In this document: positions 37,936-52,900 of the stretch, in pieces
Position numbering within the stretch: position 1 is the stretch's first letter
Layout of the letters: each line of letters starts with the position of its first letter
Origin: Chamaea fasciata
Lineage: Eukaryota; Chordata; Aves; Passeriformes; Sylviidae
Direction: 5' to 3'
Assembly: GCA_029207755.1 (NCBI GenBank)
Contig: JARCOQ010000006.1
Coordinates: 70,592,093 to 70,656,092 of the forward strand
Length of the DNA: 64,000 nt
The notes under the pieces: model-generated
The model's database searches: none
The model's input: only the letters and a program-made list of their open reading frames with translations
Told to the model about the DNA's origin: nothing
Program-made: the position numbers and the translations under genes

Positions 37936-40900
37936 GTAAGTTGCCCACTCACGCGTAAGGAATTTATTCTGTGTACAATTGCATATTCCATTTCCCAGCA
38001 GGCATTGGGTTTGTTTGGTGATTACAGGTGACTTGGAGAGGGAGCAGATAGTGAAAGGTCTTGGATGCCCAGGGTGACCATACCCTGTGACTCATTTCTA
38101 TAGGATGTAGGAAGGTCCTTTTAGGATGTTTGTTTGTGTTTGTCTCTGCTGTACCCAGAGATGGGAGGAATTCCTGCTGTCATTCCAGTTTGTTTATGGA
38201 ATCACATCACTGAGTTAATTTCAGTGCTGCTGGTGCAGGGTCAAATGCCTAATTTAAGATTAAATAGGGCCACAAAACAAGCCATGGTAGGAAGTAATGT
38301 TTTTATTGAGGCATATCAATAGGCCCCAAATGTTTTAGAGCAGCTCAACATTATTTACTTCATCAGAGAAGAATTTAAAATCTTAGTTTTTGTTCTGTTC
38401 TGTGTTTCATAAAGAAGATGCTTAAGGCTGAGAAAGAGGTGGTGAGGGCTTTGTTTCCTTTTTGTTTTGGCTGAACTTCACTTTTCTGTCCAAGGCAGAA
38501 GTGGCAGTGATGTCTCCTTGATACAAGGTGCAGGATTTAGCCTTGGTTTTAGTCAGCATGTGTGTGTTAGCAGCTCTTTCCCAGGAACCCGAGGGAAGCT
38601 GGCAGGGATCACTTTGTAGCGGTCCCGTTGTGTACCTGTTTTCTCTGAGCTTGTGTAATGGAAGAGATGCAGTGCTGAAACACTTGGAAGCTTGGCCTGA
38701 TTCTCTGTGTTTGATTTTTAAGCCCTGGAAAATGCTGTCTTACCAGCTCTAGATCTTGCAGGAATGCAGTCACAGGAATGTGATTTCTTTGCATGGACAT
38801 GTTAGGCCCCAGTTATTATAAAATAACCAGTTGTTACACTTGTTACAGATGCCACATCTGAGGGTGTGAAGGAGCGCTTGGCTTCACTGGCTGGGGAGAT
38901 AACAGACCTGGCTTCTCACATCCCCCACTCTTCTGGACAACTGGAAAACTTCCAGAGGTCAGTTTTTTTGCTGACTTGTCTCTACCTCCACAGTCGGTGT
39001 TTTGCTTTTTGATCTCTAAGGTCCCACACAACAAAGCACACGTGTTTGAACAGACGTCTGTTACCTCTTTGTTGTTTTCCAAGGAAATGTATTTTTTTAA
39101 TATGTAGGAATATGTGTTTGCACTGATCTAATTGCAAAAGATCTGACACTGAACTTGGCTGAATTTTGTCCTGAAGTGTAGTAACTGCCTCTGTAATTTT
39201 GTTTTACGTTCTTCGATTTTACCTCCTAGGGCTGCAGAAATACTAGCTGAGATATCAGAGAACATCAGTGCCTTAAAAACCACCTTGTTGGGCTCAGGTT
39301 CCCCTTCTGGACTGGAGAGGAGCTGTGGTGCAAGTACAACACAATTTGAAGCCAAGTCAGCAAATGTCAAACCACAAAAAGCAGAATGTGCTGAGCAACC
39401 TGAAGGTGACCTCAACATCTGCTCTGATGCTACGCTGGCTGCCCTCTGGGAGGAAGAAGTGAGTGGAGAGGAGGCACAGAGAGGTAACGCTGCTCTGGAA
39501 AATGGGGCTCCAGCAGCCAGATTTACAGACAGAGAGGACAGAGATGACTTCATGTCCCTGGACATTACTGAGCAAGAGCTTCAGGTCTTGGAACGTCAGG
39601 CTGCGAAGGAATTGGTCAGTGAAGTTGCACTCGAGGTAAGGAGAACTTGTTAAGTTCTAACACTTCTTTCAGATATTTCGTTTTTAATGGACAGGCCTCA
39701 GAGCTGAATGTTGGGCTTAATTATCTTTGGCAAGAGGTTGAAGCATACAGAGAAGTGGCTTATGGGAGGTACAAAAGGTTGGGAGGTTGTGGGTAAAATA
39801 GAAATGACTTTGCTTCTAAGAGAATCGTGTTGATTTTGTAGCAGGCATGTTCCACAGACAACGAGCAAAATGTGTCCTGTGTCATTGAGAGTGATGAGGA
39901 GCTGGAAATGGAGATGCTGAAAGTGAGTGCCTCAGGGTTTATTTTTTGATTTTTTTTTCTAATGATGCTGCTCTGGGATCACAGTGGAGTGGAGCACAGT
40001 TACGGGGAGGGAATATGAAGCAAAACAGTGCTGCTTACAGAAGATGGACAGAATAAACACATGGATAACTAAGGAATTCAATATGCTGGTGTTAGACTGG
40101 AGTGTCATTTGCCTCCTGCGTCATCTTTACTACACCAGCTTGGACTTGTTCCACCCACTAGGTTTAAGTTGTTGTAAGTGGATTAAAACTTGGTTCCCAC
40201 ATCCTATTACCTTGGATAGGTATTTTATCTACCCTTCCATGCTCCAAAATAACTTTTTTCCTTCTTAATTTCTCAGTCTCTAAAAGATGTAGATGATTGT
40301 GAAGGAGCTTTACCTGAAGGAGGGGCCAGTAAAGCCCGGAAAACTCCCAACACAGAAGTGGATGTGACACCAGATGGTGATGAAGATGAAGGCATTGAGG
40401 AAGAGGAGGAGGAATATTTTGGTATGTTTTTTTAAAAAAATCTTAGTGCATGATGGAATAAATTTTTTAAAATCATTTTCTGTAGAAGCTGCCATGGAAG
40501 CACAGTGACTTTCCGGGGTTGGTTTCTCAAAGATGAAAGCTCACCTGGGTTTTCTAAGAGGAACTTGGACCGTGTCAAGATGAAAATACAAAGGTGTGCT
40601 TGGCAAAAGAGAGTGAAGTTCCTCCACGATCAGCTGATGTCTGCTTCATGGGAGTAAAACCACTGTGGGGGTGTGGGGGCCCTGCAGAGCCATGGGGACC
40701 TGCTCAGAACACGGCACAGGGGAGGTGACACCTCCCCTGTCTGCCTGTGTGCTTCTCCTGTTGCTGCTGCGTGGCTGAATTCTGAAGAAATTCTGCCTTG
40801 GGGGTGATTTTGACTTGCTTTGGGGTCGTCCCTTTGGAGAGAAATCGAGTGGGGAAAAGCAGCTGAAATGTGAGAAGCAACACACTTCGACTTGTTTGGA

Positions 40901-43900
40901 TGAACCTGTTCCAGATGATGCATTACAGGCCTATTGCTTCATCTCATTAATCAAGCCATATGGTCTCCTCCTCATGCAGGGTCTCTGAGGAGCCTCTTTG
41001 CTTTTTGAATCCTTCATTCTAGCCTGAAGATACCTGGAGTTTGATATCTCTCTTTTCACTGGAATTGCCCAAATTCTAACCCCTGGGCATCACGAACCAC
41101 CAACAGACTGTTGTTTGTGGAGACAGAGCTTTACCTTTTTAAAATTTAATGCCAAATGAGTGTTTTCTCCTCTCTCTCACTAAAGATCCACTGCTGCCAG
41201 AACCTGGAGAAAGCCACATCATGTGTCTGAAGACCTATTTTGGGCATTCTTCCTTTAAACCGTGAGTATTTCTATTAAAATGGACACTCTGGGGTATGTG
41301 TTCCTGCCCCTCCTTCGACCTGGGTGATGTTTTTATTACTGCTTGCTTGAAAAAATGGCAACAAAGAAATCCAGGTCTTGTTCACACTCTCTTGCGTTGG
41401 AGACAACTGATCCACAAACTCTGTGAAAACTGCAGGTATTATTTGTGATCTCCTGTGAGTGTCTGCATCAAGTACTGCTTGCCTGAGTCCTGTTAGAGAT
41501 CCCCACTCTGGCACTCCTGGCCCTGCCTGCAGTACTTGGAGTGTCTTGAGTGGCTGCAGCATGCAAAGACAACACTCTGAGGCAGCCTCAAGGGTCCCTT
41601 TAACCTACAATTCAACAGAATATGCAGTTTCATACGATTTACTTGTTATCTGCGGTGGCAAAAATCAAGTATTCCCCTTTGTTTAATTTAAAGGGTCCAG
41701 TGGAAAGTGATCAATTCTCTTTTGGAAGACAGAAGAGATAATCTTGTTGTCATGGCAACTGGTGAGTTACCATTGCATCCTAAGAAACAATAAGAAGTCG
41801 TTGCCTTTTTGGGGGAGAGTGGTAAAACAAACGTGGCTTGGTTATTTGGGCTCACCGAGGTGTTGGAATTGTCTGTTGTAGCTGCATAGAAAGCATGCTG
41901 TCTCACTTCTTTTTTTTTTTTTCCTCTCAGGCTATGGAAAAAGCTTGTGCTACCAGTTTCCTCCTGTTTACACTGGACGCACAGGAGTTGTCATCTGCCC
42001 TCTTATCTCCCTGATGGAGGACCAGGTGCTGCAGTTGACGTAAGTTAACGTGGTAGCAGTGACAGGCTGCTGCTGGTTTCCCCATGGACTCACATGGATC
42101 CTGCCTGTGGCGTTTCCCATTTGCAGCTTGGCGTGCAGCAGGCTGCTTGTGTGCCAGCTGCAGAGCGTGTGTTTCTCCAGGAACACGCACAGCCTGTGTC
42201 AGCAGTCTCAGACCCCTGGATTTGCCGCGCAGGTGAACCTGAGGCTGAGGTTGCAGTGGATGCTGGTGAGAGGTTTCTGAAGGCACTCATTTCTGGATTC
42301 TGGAGGCCTTTTGTGTCCAGACTGAAGCGGTGGGGGAGCTGTTTGAGGCTGTCAGACTCATGTCAAAGTTTGGTAGGGCTTCCTTTGGGTCTGAGGAGTG
42401 ACAACTGAACCGAGTATAGCTGGAAGCTGTAGGCAATCCAGATCAAAGCTTTCGAGAGGGATGGTGTAGCAGGTCTCCTAACACCTGGCCTCTTCACTTT
42501 TTAAGAGATCTGAGGGGGGGAACTTGTGGGTGACGCCAAATCTCTCTGACACGAGCGGGTTTAGGTGTTGTCAGGATAAATCTCTTTGATTTTTAATGCC
42601 TGATAATGCTTTCTCCACATGTATTCACTTCCTATTGTAAGCGCTTTTCACTTCTGACACGTTTTCACTGAAGCCGTGGGGCTCATGCTGAGTTGTCTAG
42701 TTCGTTCCTGCCTTGTCCAACTTAGGAAGAACTAGTCTTTTGTGAAAGAGGGGATATGAAGATGTTTTGAAGTGAAGAACGTTAATCATGTGTGGCATTT
42801 TCTGCTGCGCGTCGTGGCTGTGTGCAGATGAATGGCTGGACAGCCTAAGCTCCTTGATTGTTACTCAGCAGGGTGTCTGTGTGTTCAGCTGCTCCTTTGA
42901 CTTTTCCACTGTTTCCCTCAGTGGAAGGGGTTTATTCACTGCCTTCCCAGTGGGTCGTTCATTCTGTAGGCCGAGGAGACTGAATTTCTACAAACTGCAG
43001 CAGTCTGTCTGTCAGTCTGGCTGCAGTTTGGACTGAGCAGCTGTGGAAACCAAGGGCTCTGAGACAGTGCAGCAAATCACCAAGTTCAGAGGTAAAAATA
43101 TGAATCGGTTGAGCTGGTAACTGTTATTTCACTCAGAACCAGCCACCTGATTTAAAATTAGCAGATGCAGCATCGGTAGCTCACAAAAGATGGAACAAGG
43201 CAACAAAATGTGGGCTAGCAAGGCTTACATCTAAATGTGAGGAACTGCAGCAGTGAATAGTTAAAGATAATACACTTAGCACATTCTTTTGGAGGTTTTA
43301 TTTGTGAACTTGTGCAAGGAAAATGGTCTTCCTTTCTCTGATTCCTGCTGATCCAGTGTGTGTCTTGTGGAGACAGCTGGAGGGGAAGTGGAAGAGCATT
43401 TGGGTGGCAGGAAGAGCCATGCACCACTCTTGCTTTTTCAAACAGTGTTTCACACAAAGATCCTTGAAGAAAGTAGTGTCTGACCTCACAGCTTGAACTT
43501 CCTTTAGAAATGCTGGCACAGGCTGGAAGCTAAAGCTTGGAGAGTGAGTCTGTTCATGACTGTGCTTTTTTATTTCTGCAGAATGACAGGGATCCCCGCT
43601 TGTTACCTTGGTTCAGCTCAGTCAAAACAGGTCAAGAATTCCATCAGAGGGTGAGTTTTGGCCAAGATTTCTGGTACTCTGGGCTGTGACTTAGGGGTGC
43701 TGGAGGGGTAGGATATCTCCCTGCTCCATCCTCACTGAAATTCCTGGTTCTGGCCCAGCCCTGGGACCTGGCACTCAGGATATTGTTTGCATTCACCCAG
43801 GCTGAGTGTGTGGGAGGCTACAGCCACCCTCCTGTGCCTTTTGGCTGGGGAGATGGAGCTTATTGACTCAGCTGTGTTCTGATTTATACCTGATTTTAGG

Positions 43901-46900
43901 CTGGTTTTAGACCTGTATCTGCCATCAACACAAGAGTCCCTTCTTATTCTAAAGGCTGGCAAATCTGGTTTTCCTTTTCCTGTAATGCCTTGCTTTCCTG
44001 TGGTTCTGGAATGTTTTCTATGGTCTTCACTTAATTCCTCTTGTTTCCCATCAGAAATCTGTTGTTCTCACATTGTTTTTCAATGCAATCACGATTTTAT
44101 TGAATTTAATCGTCTGGGGTCTTCTGTGTCAGTGTATTTATTTTTTTTTCCTGGTCTTTCAGGGGTCAGTACAGAGTCATATACATGACTCCAGAGTTTT
44201 GTTCAGGGAACTTAAATTTACTTCAGGACCTTGACCAAACTGTCGGTAAGTTGGAGACAAGGCTGTGGGTGAGTTGCCAGGCAGCTTAAATTGATCATTA
44301 TGCTTAAGCCTTTTCAATAATTGAATGTTTTTCACCCATTTTTTGGTAAGAGTAGTGCCACCATTTATTCCCACTCATCACACAAGATCTGTCACTGATG
44401 AAAAAAATCCCATGTGAGTGTGTGTGAGACAATCAGGCTTTGTGTTGCAGTCCAGAGAATACAGCAAATGACATTTGTGATTCTTATTTGTGACTGTGAT
44501 TGATAAGCAGTGAGTGGGAAAAGGTCCTGTTGGAACTAGTTTGAGATTTTGATCGGTGTGAGGGGATATTGGAGCTCAGATTGTGGTGACGGGGAGACTG
44601 TAAAAGCTCTCAGGCATTTTTTATGGAAGAGGACTTAAAGCTGGTGCAGAAGAAAGCATTCCAGGGACAAAAACTAAAGCACTGCTGGTGACTTCTCAGG
44701 AAAACTGGAGCTTGCTGTGCTGCGGTTTTGTGTCCCCCAGGTATCACCCTCATAGCTGTGGATGAAGCTCACTGCATCTCCGAGTGGGGCCACGACTTCA
44801 GGAACTCCTTCAGAAGTTTAGGCTTGTTAAAGAAGACTCTGCCATCGGTAAGGTTTGGCACTATTTGGTTTCTGATGCAAGAAAAGGGTTTTGTGTGATA
44901 TTTCGGAAGTATCAGCCGTTTAATGTTGTACTCTGGGTGTACTAACCACACTGGTTTGGAGCTGGAGCATCCCTGTCAGTGATCGGGCTTTGTAGGTTTT
45001 TCCTAATGTTTGAACAAGGGATATTCTGAACTTGGACTGCCAGAAACTTATGAAATTTAAATTTCTTTGGATCCCTATGCTGAGGAAGATGATGTCCCTA
45101 AGCTTCTGGTTTAATATTGGAGGATTTTGTTTTACCTGATTGAGTGATTTGTAGGAGCATGCCACTGATGTCTAGACACTCCTCAAGCACTTATTGCCTA
45201 AGCTCAAAAATTTGGACCTGAACTTAACATACTTTTATTTGAAGCGTCATCCTATATTCCCTAGATTTAGCTAATCACATCAGCGAATTACTGTGGACTC
45301 GTGGAACATACATTCAGAATAAAACTTTGTGTTTCAAGCGTTCTGTTCCTGTCTGCTCTCTCAAGAGCTTTGGTCTAAAATGTTCAAGCAGCTCCGTATT
45401 AACTATATTCTTCAAATGACTGAACTTATCCAATGACAGACACAATAAAGTGCCTGTTTAGGTTCTGTGTCTGTAGACTCTTGAGGTTTTTGGTGTAAAA
45501 AATTATCAATGAGAAGTCATGAGTATCATTCTGCACCTCTTTGCAGGTCCCCATTATTGCTTTAACCGCAACTGCGAGTCCCTCCATTAGAGAGGACATA
45601 GTGAAATGCCTGGACCTGAGGGATCCCCAGGTCACCTGTACCAGTTTCGACAGACCTAACCTGTACCTGGAAGTTGGACAGCAAAGTGGAGACATCTCTA
45701 GGGATTTGAAGCAGTTCTTAAGTAGGAAAGGAAGGTAAGGATTTAAGCCTGGTTTTGATCCCTCAGATGTATTTTTTTACAGGCAGGTGGCTTTTTTTGT
45801 TCTGTGTCTTTACATGTTGTTGTTGTTGTTATTTTCAGCAGTTCTGTGTATGAGTTTGAGGGCCCCACTATCATCTACTGCCCTACAAGAAAGGCCACTG
45901 AGCAGGTGGTGTGTGCACTGAACAAACTCAATGTGGCCTGTGGTACCTACCATGCTGGGATGGGGAACAAACAGAGGAGAGACACTCACCACCAGTTCAT
46001 GAGGGATGAAATTCAGGTACGTAGGAAACAAAATTGTTTTGAGCCTATGTAGAATTGCAGAGTTTTTGGTAGAAAAAAATTTTGGAGTATCAACCTGTGT
46101 CAGCCATGTCCTCTGTCTGCAATTCTGGGTGAGGAAATTTCTGGTCTGTGCTGACAGGAATAAGATTCCTGGCTTATCTTTTGAATTTCTGTAGTAATTC
46201 CCTTAAAAATCCATGGTATCCAAGGAAAATGGTGGTAGCTGGAACAAGACCACAGCTTCTGTGAGCTGCTTCTTTCCTGGGCAGCAGAGATATCCTGGGA
46301 CTTCTTGTGTTCCTTTTCATGATCTGTTTCATGCCTGTTGGCAACAGCTACTTGAAAACACTCCCGCATTTGCCACAGCTCATCATCCCTCTCGTGGTTA
46401 TAATCCTATGGCTGTGCTCTGGCCAAACTCAGCACTGCGGGCCTGAAGCTGTTGTGATTCAGGCTGAATTTTGTGTCTGTGGCGGCAGATTCCCACCGAG
46501 TGTGTGTGAACTAACCCAGGCGTATTCTCTGGGATGGCCTGAAGGCACGTGGCTCCTGTTTTGCAGTGCGTTGTGGCCACGGTGGCGTTTGGAATGGGCA
46601 TCAACAAGGCCGATATCCGGCTGGTCATCCACTACGGCGCCCCGAAGGAGATGGAATCCTACTACCAGGAGATGGGGAGAGCCGGGCGTGACGGGCTGCC
46701 CGCAGCCTGCCACGTCCTCTGGGCTCCAGCAGACCTGGTCTGCAACAGGTAAAGCCCTTCTCTCCCTCCTCAGGGCCTTTTGCCATGGGTGTCTGCAGTT
46801 CAGCAGCCTGTGGGCTTGGAAGAAGCTGTCTATGTCTCTGTCCCTCTCCTGTTCTAGCCTCTTTGGGATAATGTTTCTAATAATATGAATAAAGTGCTCT

Positions 46901-49900
46901 CCTGAGTATGCCCCGTGCTCTGAGGATCAAGGTGGGTGGAGAAGCAGGCAGGCAGCTCGGGTCTGGTTTTAGTAGGATATTTTTTCCAGCTCTTCCTAAT
47001 GAATTTGCGAGCACTGTCTGGCATATTTCATTTTTGGGGCAGGGGAATAGTGGTCAGCATTTAAGGCTCTGCATTTTTTGCCTCTGTCTCAGACGCCTCC
47101 TGAACGAGATCCACAACGAGAAGTTCCGGCTGTACAAGCTGAAGATGTTGGCGAAGATGGAGAAGTACCTGGTGTCCCATAGCTGCAGGAGGAAGTGAGT
47201 GCTGGAACCTTTTTAGTGCTTTGTCACTGCAGGCAGCTTTGGTAAGAGCTGCTGGGACTCGGGCACAGCTGGGGGTTGCAACCAGAAGGCATCTCAGGCT
47301 CGCAATGTGTTCTACAAGCACAGAACATTCTATTCTATATTAATAAGCACTATCAAAAGTACAACCTTCAGCACATTCATACGTTTCCTTGTTTGCTTTT
47401 TTTAAAAAAAAAAGACTTTTCCTATAGAGGAATCAAGGCTAAATAATTGGTTCCCCAGTGAATTAATTAATGATGCTGATTTCAACTCCATTTTCTGCAA
47501 TAAATTTCACGTGTAAATTCTTGGTCTTTTATTGAATTCTTTTTGTTCCCTTGGGTAGAATCATCCTGTCTCATTTTGAAGACAGACAACTCCGAAAGGT
47601 TTCCTCTGGCATCATGGGCACAGAAGAATGCTGTGATAATTGCAGGTCCAGGTAAGCTTTCTTCCCTGAAGGCTGATCCTGGAGGCTGTGTTCTCTGAGA
47701 CTGGCTTACAAGGCAAATTATCTAAAAGAATTGACTTTCATGCATCTGATCTTGCAGCTGTTCAGCCTGAGGTTTATTTTTGAACATCTCTCTAACCTTT
47801 TCCCAGCGAGTCGGGCAAACCATGATAAGCTCTAAGTTAGGCTCTGGGACAGCCTGGAAACAGAGCAGGATCACCGTTCCTGCTAAGACAGGTTTAGAGC
47901 AACACTCAGTGAAAAAAAACTTCTATTCATCAGTTTAAGCCCTGTTAGGTAATTAATCCCAAAAGACAACACTTGCAAGTGGTGTGTGGTACCAGGTGTC
48001 TAAGGCTAAATTGCCCCAGTGTCCAGGGAGCTGTTCTCCTCTGCTGACATGTGCTCTTTTAACCTTGCTAATAATCTCATGGATGTGCTGAGGGGGACTC
48101 AGGAGGCTGATAGTCACAGAGGTGTGAGCAGAAACACCTTTGTCACTTTCTTCTGTAGTTACAATAAAGCTTTCCCTGAAGTTACAGGAAAGGATTCCTT
48201 GGTCTCTCTTGCTGTTAGCCTGATGCTTTCTGATCCCGGGCAAGATGTTAGGCTATGTTGCTTTCAGGAGAAGTGTTACCAATTTAGCTACTGAATTTCT
48301 GTATGGCAAGGATTAGGACAGCTTTGCCTGGCCTCTACTACTACTAAGTAAGCAAAGAATTGAAAAGATCGTAATTTCCCTCTTTGCAGTCACCTTGCTG
48401 TGCCAATAAAGAGCCAGGTAGTGAATTTGTATTGCAGAACTGAAATCACTTGAAATAGATAATTTTCATTTTTCTCCTTAGAAGTGGTTTGTGCCGGTAA
48501 TTTTTTTGTGGATTCCATCAGTCAGTAAGAAATGCATCAGCAAACCTTACGTAGCCTTTAATGGGGTTGCCCTTTACTCCTGGTTTTTGTTTTTCCTTTG
48601 TGTTCTTAAACAGAAAAAAGCTTTTAGGTGCAGTTAAAGAAACGTTGTGCATGCCCAAACCAATGCCAATATTTAAATACTGGATTCAAAAGATTGCTGA
48701 GACAATGTTCTTAACCGCAGGTGTCGTGGAGAACTTGATGTTGGGTTGGGCAGTTGTCTGAGAAGTTACAATGATAGCAACATAAATGTCTCCTGAAGTT
48801 ACGTTGATATAAATAATTAAACATGTTTAAATGTATAGAACTAGGGGTGACATTAGAGGCTAAGTACAAGTCAATCACTTGTGGTTATTTCATTTAATTA
48901 TTTCATTACTCACTGGGTTGACAACATTTGGAGCAAGGGAGAGGGGACTTGATTTGTTTGTGTTAAGCTTGGCTTCCTTCGTGCCTTTCAGGGGCTCCTG
49001 CCTTGCAGCCCCCAGCGACTTTGATGGCGGATTGCAGGACTTTGGGAAGCAAGCACACCAGCTGCTGTCTGCAGTGATTGCCCTGGATGAGAAGTTTGGG
49101 ACCAGAATGCCAATTCTGCTTCTCCGAGGGTCTGTAAGTGATGGTGCAACTCCTTGTGTATGTTCTGAGGGGAGGGGCTGTGACAGTGTCCCTCTTCACT
49201 GGTCTCTTAATCCACGCATGGGTGTGCATTCATGTCAATGTGTGTACACCACTTTTCTTGGAGAGATGGATCCTCGACTTTGGGAGGCCGCTCAGCTCCA
49301 CTCCCCGTGCAACAAGCGAGATGATTGTCCTCTAATTTTTTATGAAAATGCGTCATTTTGATTATCCTGAAAGGAACAGCCTTTTCAGAATGAAGGATAA
49401 ACGTCTTGGCTCAATTAGCTGGCTTGTGTTTGAATAAAGCAAAGGATAGCTTGCACTGTAGGTTTGTGTTGCTGTCTGAATTGAAATACTGAAGTAGGAA
49501 GTAGGTTGCCAGAATGAATATAAATTAATTTCCAGACACCTTTAATTTTAATTGTTTTGAAATACTAAGCAAGAAACTCACTGGAAATAAATTAGAATAA
49601 GAACAAAATACTTCTATGTTTACAAAACGAGGAGAAAAGGAATGACCTGTAGTACCTGATAAAACTGGGTGAATTATGTTCCCTGTTTAACCTTTTAGTG
49701 AAGTTAAGCTGCTGATTGTCACACAAGTGTACCTAGGGAAAAATGAACTTGTCATGCCCTTGGCAGAACGTAGATCAGGAGTGGAAGAGGTTGGAGGAGG
49801 CTCCTCACACTTTGATTTACTGATTGTACTTGAAGCTTCCCTCCTGTGCAAGGAGTGGACAAATCTGACAGATTCTTTCCAAACTTCCAGTGCTCTCAAC

Positions 49901-52900
49901 GCTTGCCAGAGCGGTACCAGAGGCACCCTCTCTTTGGCTGTGGAAAAGAGTGGCCAGAGAACTGGTGGAAACTGCTCTGCCAGCAGCTGATCATGGAAGG
50001 GTTCCTCAAAGAAGCCTCAGCCCGTAACTGCAAGTTTGCAACCATTTGTGTGCTCACGCAGAAGGTACTTCCGGAAGTGAAATGACCCACGGAGAGCTCC
50101 TCCTGAGTAATCCACAGCTAAGCCATGTGGTTTATTTCTCTCAGGGTAGAAATTGGCTGTCAGAAGCTGAATCTGCCTCAAATCCAAGTCTTCTGTTACA
50201 GTCCAGTGAAGACCTTAATCTGCAGAGACCTTCTACCAGGTAGTTGTAGCTCATGGGTTCTCTTGAACACTTCTTTACTAACATCAAATCTGTCTCTGAA
50301 ACCTGTTTTTGGAGAAGGCAGGGTTGAACAGGAGGAGGCTTTGAGATCCTCAGTGCTCTGATTTTTTTTTTTTTCATGAAGAATGACGATTCTAATAATT
50401 AATCAATAACTTCATTTGCCAAATACATCCCTGTACCAACTTGAAATCAGTTTATTTAGCAGAATGTTATTTTTTGAAGGGCAGTGTCACTGTACAATGG
50501 AATTAAGATATAATTAATTTCATTGCAGCAGTAGGCGTTCGCCTGTGCTCTCCAGGCAGCGCTCCCCAGGCACAAAAGGAGCAACACAGTCACCAGGCAA
50601 GCAGGTCTGTACCAGTCCAACCCTCCTGCAGTTCGATCCATCCTTGCTCAGGTTAAAAAAAAAAACCAACCCAACTTGCAAACATACCACAAATTAATGT
50701 TTTATCAACGGCAAACTCAGTGAAAAGATGGTAAATCAGCATTTGTCTTGTTCTTCTGGTTTTTTTTAATAGATGTCTCTCTATGAGATGTTCAATTACA
50801 GAAACGGTAAGACTCCTCCAAGAAGCACTAACATGCCTAACAGGTAGAGTACTTGAAATTAAAACAGATTTGCCTAATTCTGACTGTGTTAATGGGGATA
50901 CTGCTTGTCGGGTGATCATTAAAAGGAGCATTTTTCCTGTGAAATGGGTGTGGAAATGTTTAATGCATTTAAAAAAAGACAAGTGCCTAAAACTTGCTGT
51001 ACACTGCATTATATTTCAAAATATATTGTATTTATAAGATTTCACAATTAACATCAGGGAGCATGGAGGGCTCTGCCTTTTCACACTGGTCTGGAGAAGA
51101 CTGAGACCAACTCGAGGCTCCCTCAGGTCAAAAGAAATCAAATAACCTCTTGCAAAAAGCAGACCAAATAATTTGTTTTCCTGGCTCATGTGCTGCTTCA
51201 GATTAAATGCACCTTGTATTTCTGAGTGGATTCCTCCTTCAGGCCACCGTTCTGGTGCTGGCAGATGACAGCAAGAGAGGCTCTGTCACTTAGGTGAATA
51301 GTTACCACTGCAGCCACGTGAAGACAGATAATTTCTAGGGCAGTTAAAATCCAAATCAAGTTATTTTGCACTGTGCTTAGGAAAGGAGGCTCTTAGTCCG
51401 ACTTGTGTGCTACCAGATATTGCAGTGTAATCATGGCAGTCCAGTCAAGGGGAAATGTCCCTGAGCGCACAGACTGGGAGCTGTGCTAATTCCACTCACA
51501 GCACAGCAGCTGTGTCCCTGTCACTGGTGGGCAGTGCTGTTTGCTAGGATTAATGTTGTCAGCCATGGGCAAAAATGAAAGGTGGGATGTCATAGGGGAC
51601 GAGTGGCTGTTAGAGCTTGTTTTTGTTCAAGATTTGGGAATCCAGCATTGAGAGATCTTGCTGAGTCGGGTTGGTTTTTTTCCACCCGGACTCCCACAAA
51701 TATTATTTCTTCTGCTTGAGCTTTGTACAATTACAGACTGGTTTTAGGTTCCAGCACCAGATCAGAGACATTGTGACATTAGGGATACTGCTGGTTGTAT
51801 CCCAACCAGCTCCAGTCCTGCCTGAGGGCAGAGCTGGTGTGAGGTGCTGTTGGAGCTGGTAAAATAAGATGGGTTGCTGCTCCCCCACAGCCCTGAACCA
51901 AGTCCCTGAATAAATTCATCTAAAGCAAGGCTTGCTTACCACTTGATTTTTTGTTAGTGTTTCAGGGCGCTCACCACTGAAATCTCCTTTGAAGCCCCAA
52001 GAACCAGGTGTTTCATCCCGAGAAAAAGAGCTCGAGGTAAGCTTTTCCGGGATAGGGAGGATATCTCTCAATTGCAGTCAGCCTGCAAACTACAGATGTT
52101 CTGTGTTTGGGTGGCTGGCTTGGACAGCGCTAAAAATTACTGAGTTGTTTTGAACAGAAGTCCCAGAATAGGACTGAAATACATGAGGAGGGATGACTGG
52201 ATTGCAGGGGTTTTGTGTGTTTTTGGAAAGACGGGGAGGTGATAACTTTTGCTCTTGTAACAATTACACCTGTGAGTGATGCAGAGCTGAGAATTTGGCT
52301 CCTTCCTTCCCCAGACTGCTCTGTACGGCAAGCTGCTGACTGCTAGACAGAAGGTAGCTAATGAGAAGGAAATTCCTCCAGCTGTCTTGGCAACCAATAA
52401 GATCCTGGTGGAGATGGCCCGGATAAGGTAAAGCCAGCATGCAGACATGTTGTACAAACTGGGGAGCTTGCAGGCCAAGTCACAAATCCTTTTCCCGCTT
52501 CTCTTGGGAGAGTGGAGGCATCTGAAGTGCCTCCCCCAGCTACTAAAAGGCATTAGGCAGCGATATTTTGGGACTGTCTAATGTTGTTGCATTCTTCATC
52601 CTAAACCAGGCCTACAAGCATTGAGAACCTGAAGAAAATTGATGGTGTTTCTGAAGCCAAGTCCACCATGCTGATGCCTCTCCTGGCGGAAATTAAGGAC
52701 TTCTGCCAAGTAAATGGCTTGCAGGTATGATGAACTCAAGTGTCTTCTCCGTGGCAGGGGCCTTTAAGGATGGGATTTGTTCTGCAGCTATTGGACTTCA
52801 TGGAGTTGTCTTTCCGTTTCACAAAAAAAATACTTTGCTCTAGCAATGGGAACCAAAAGCATGCCTAGTTTTTTAATTGTTTTCAGGGAGTCTGTGTTGA

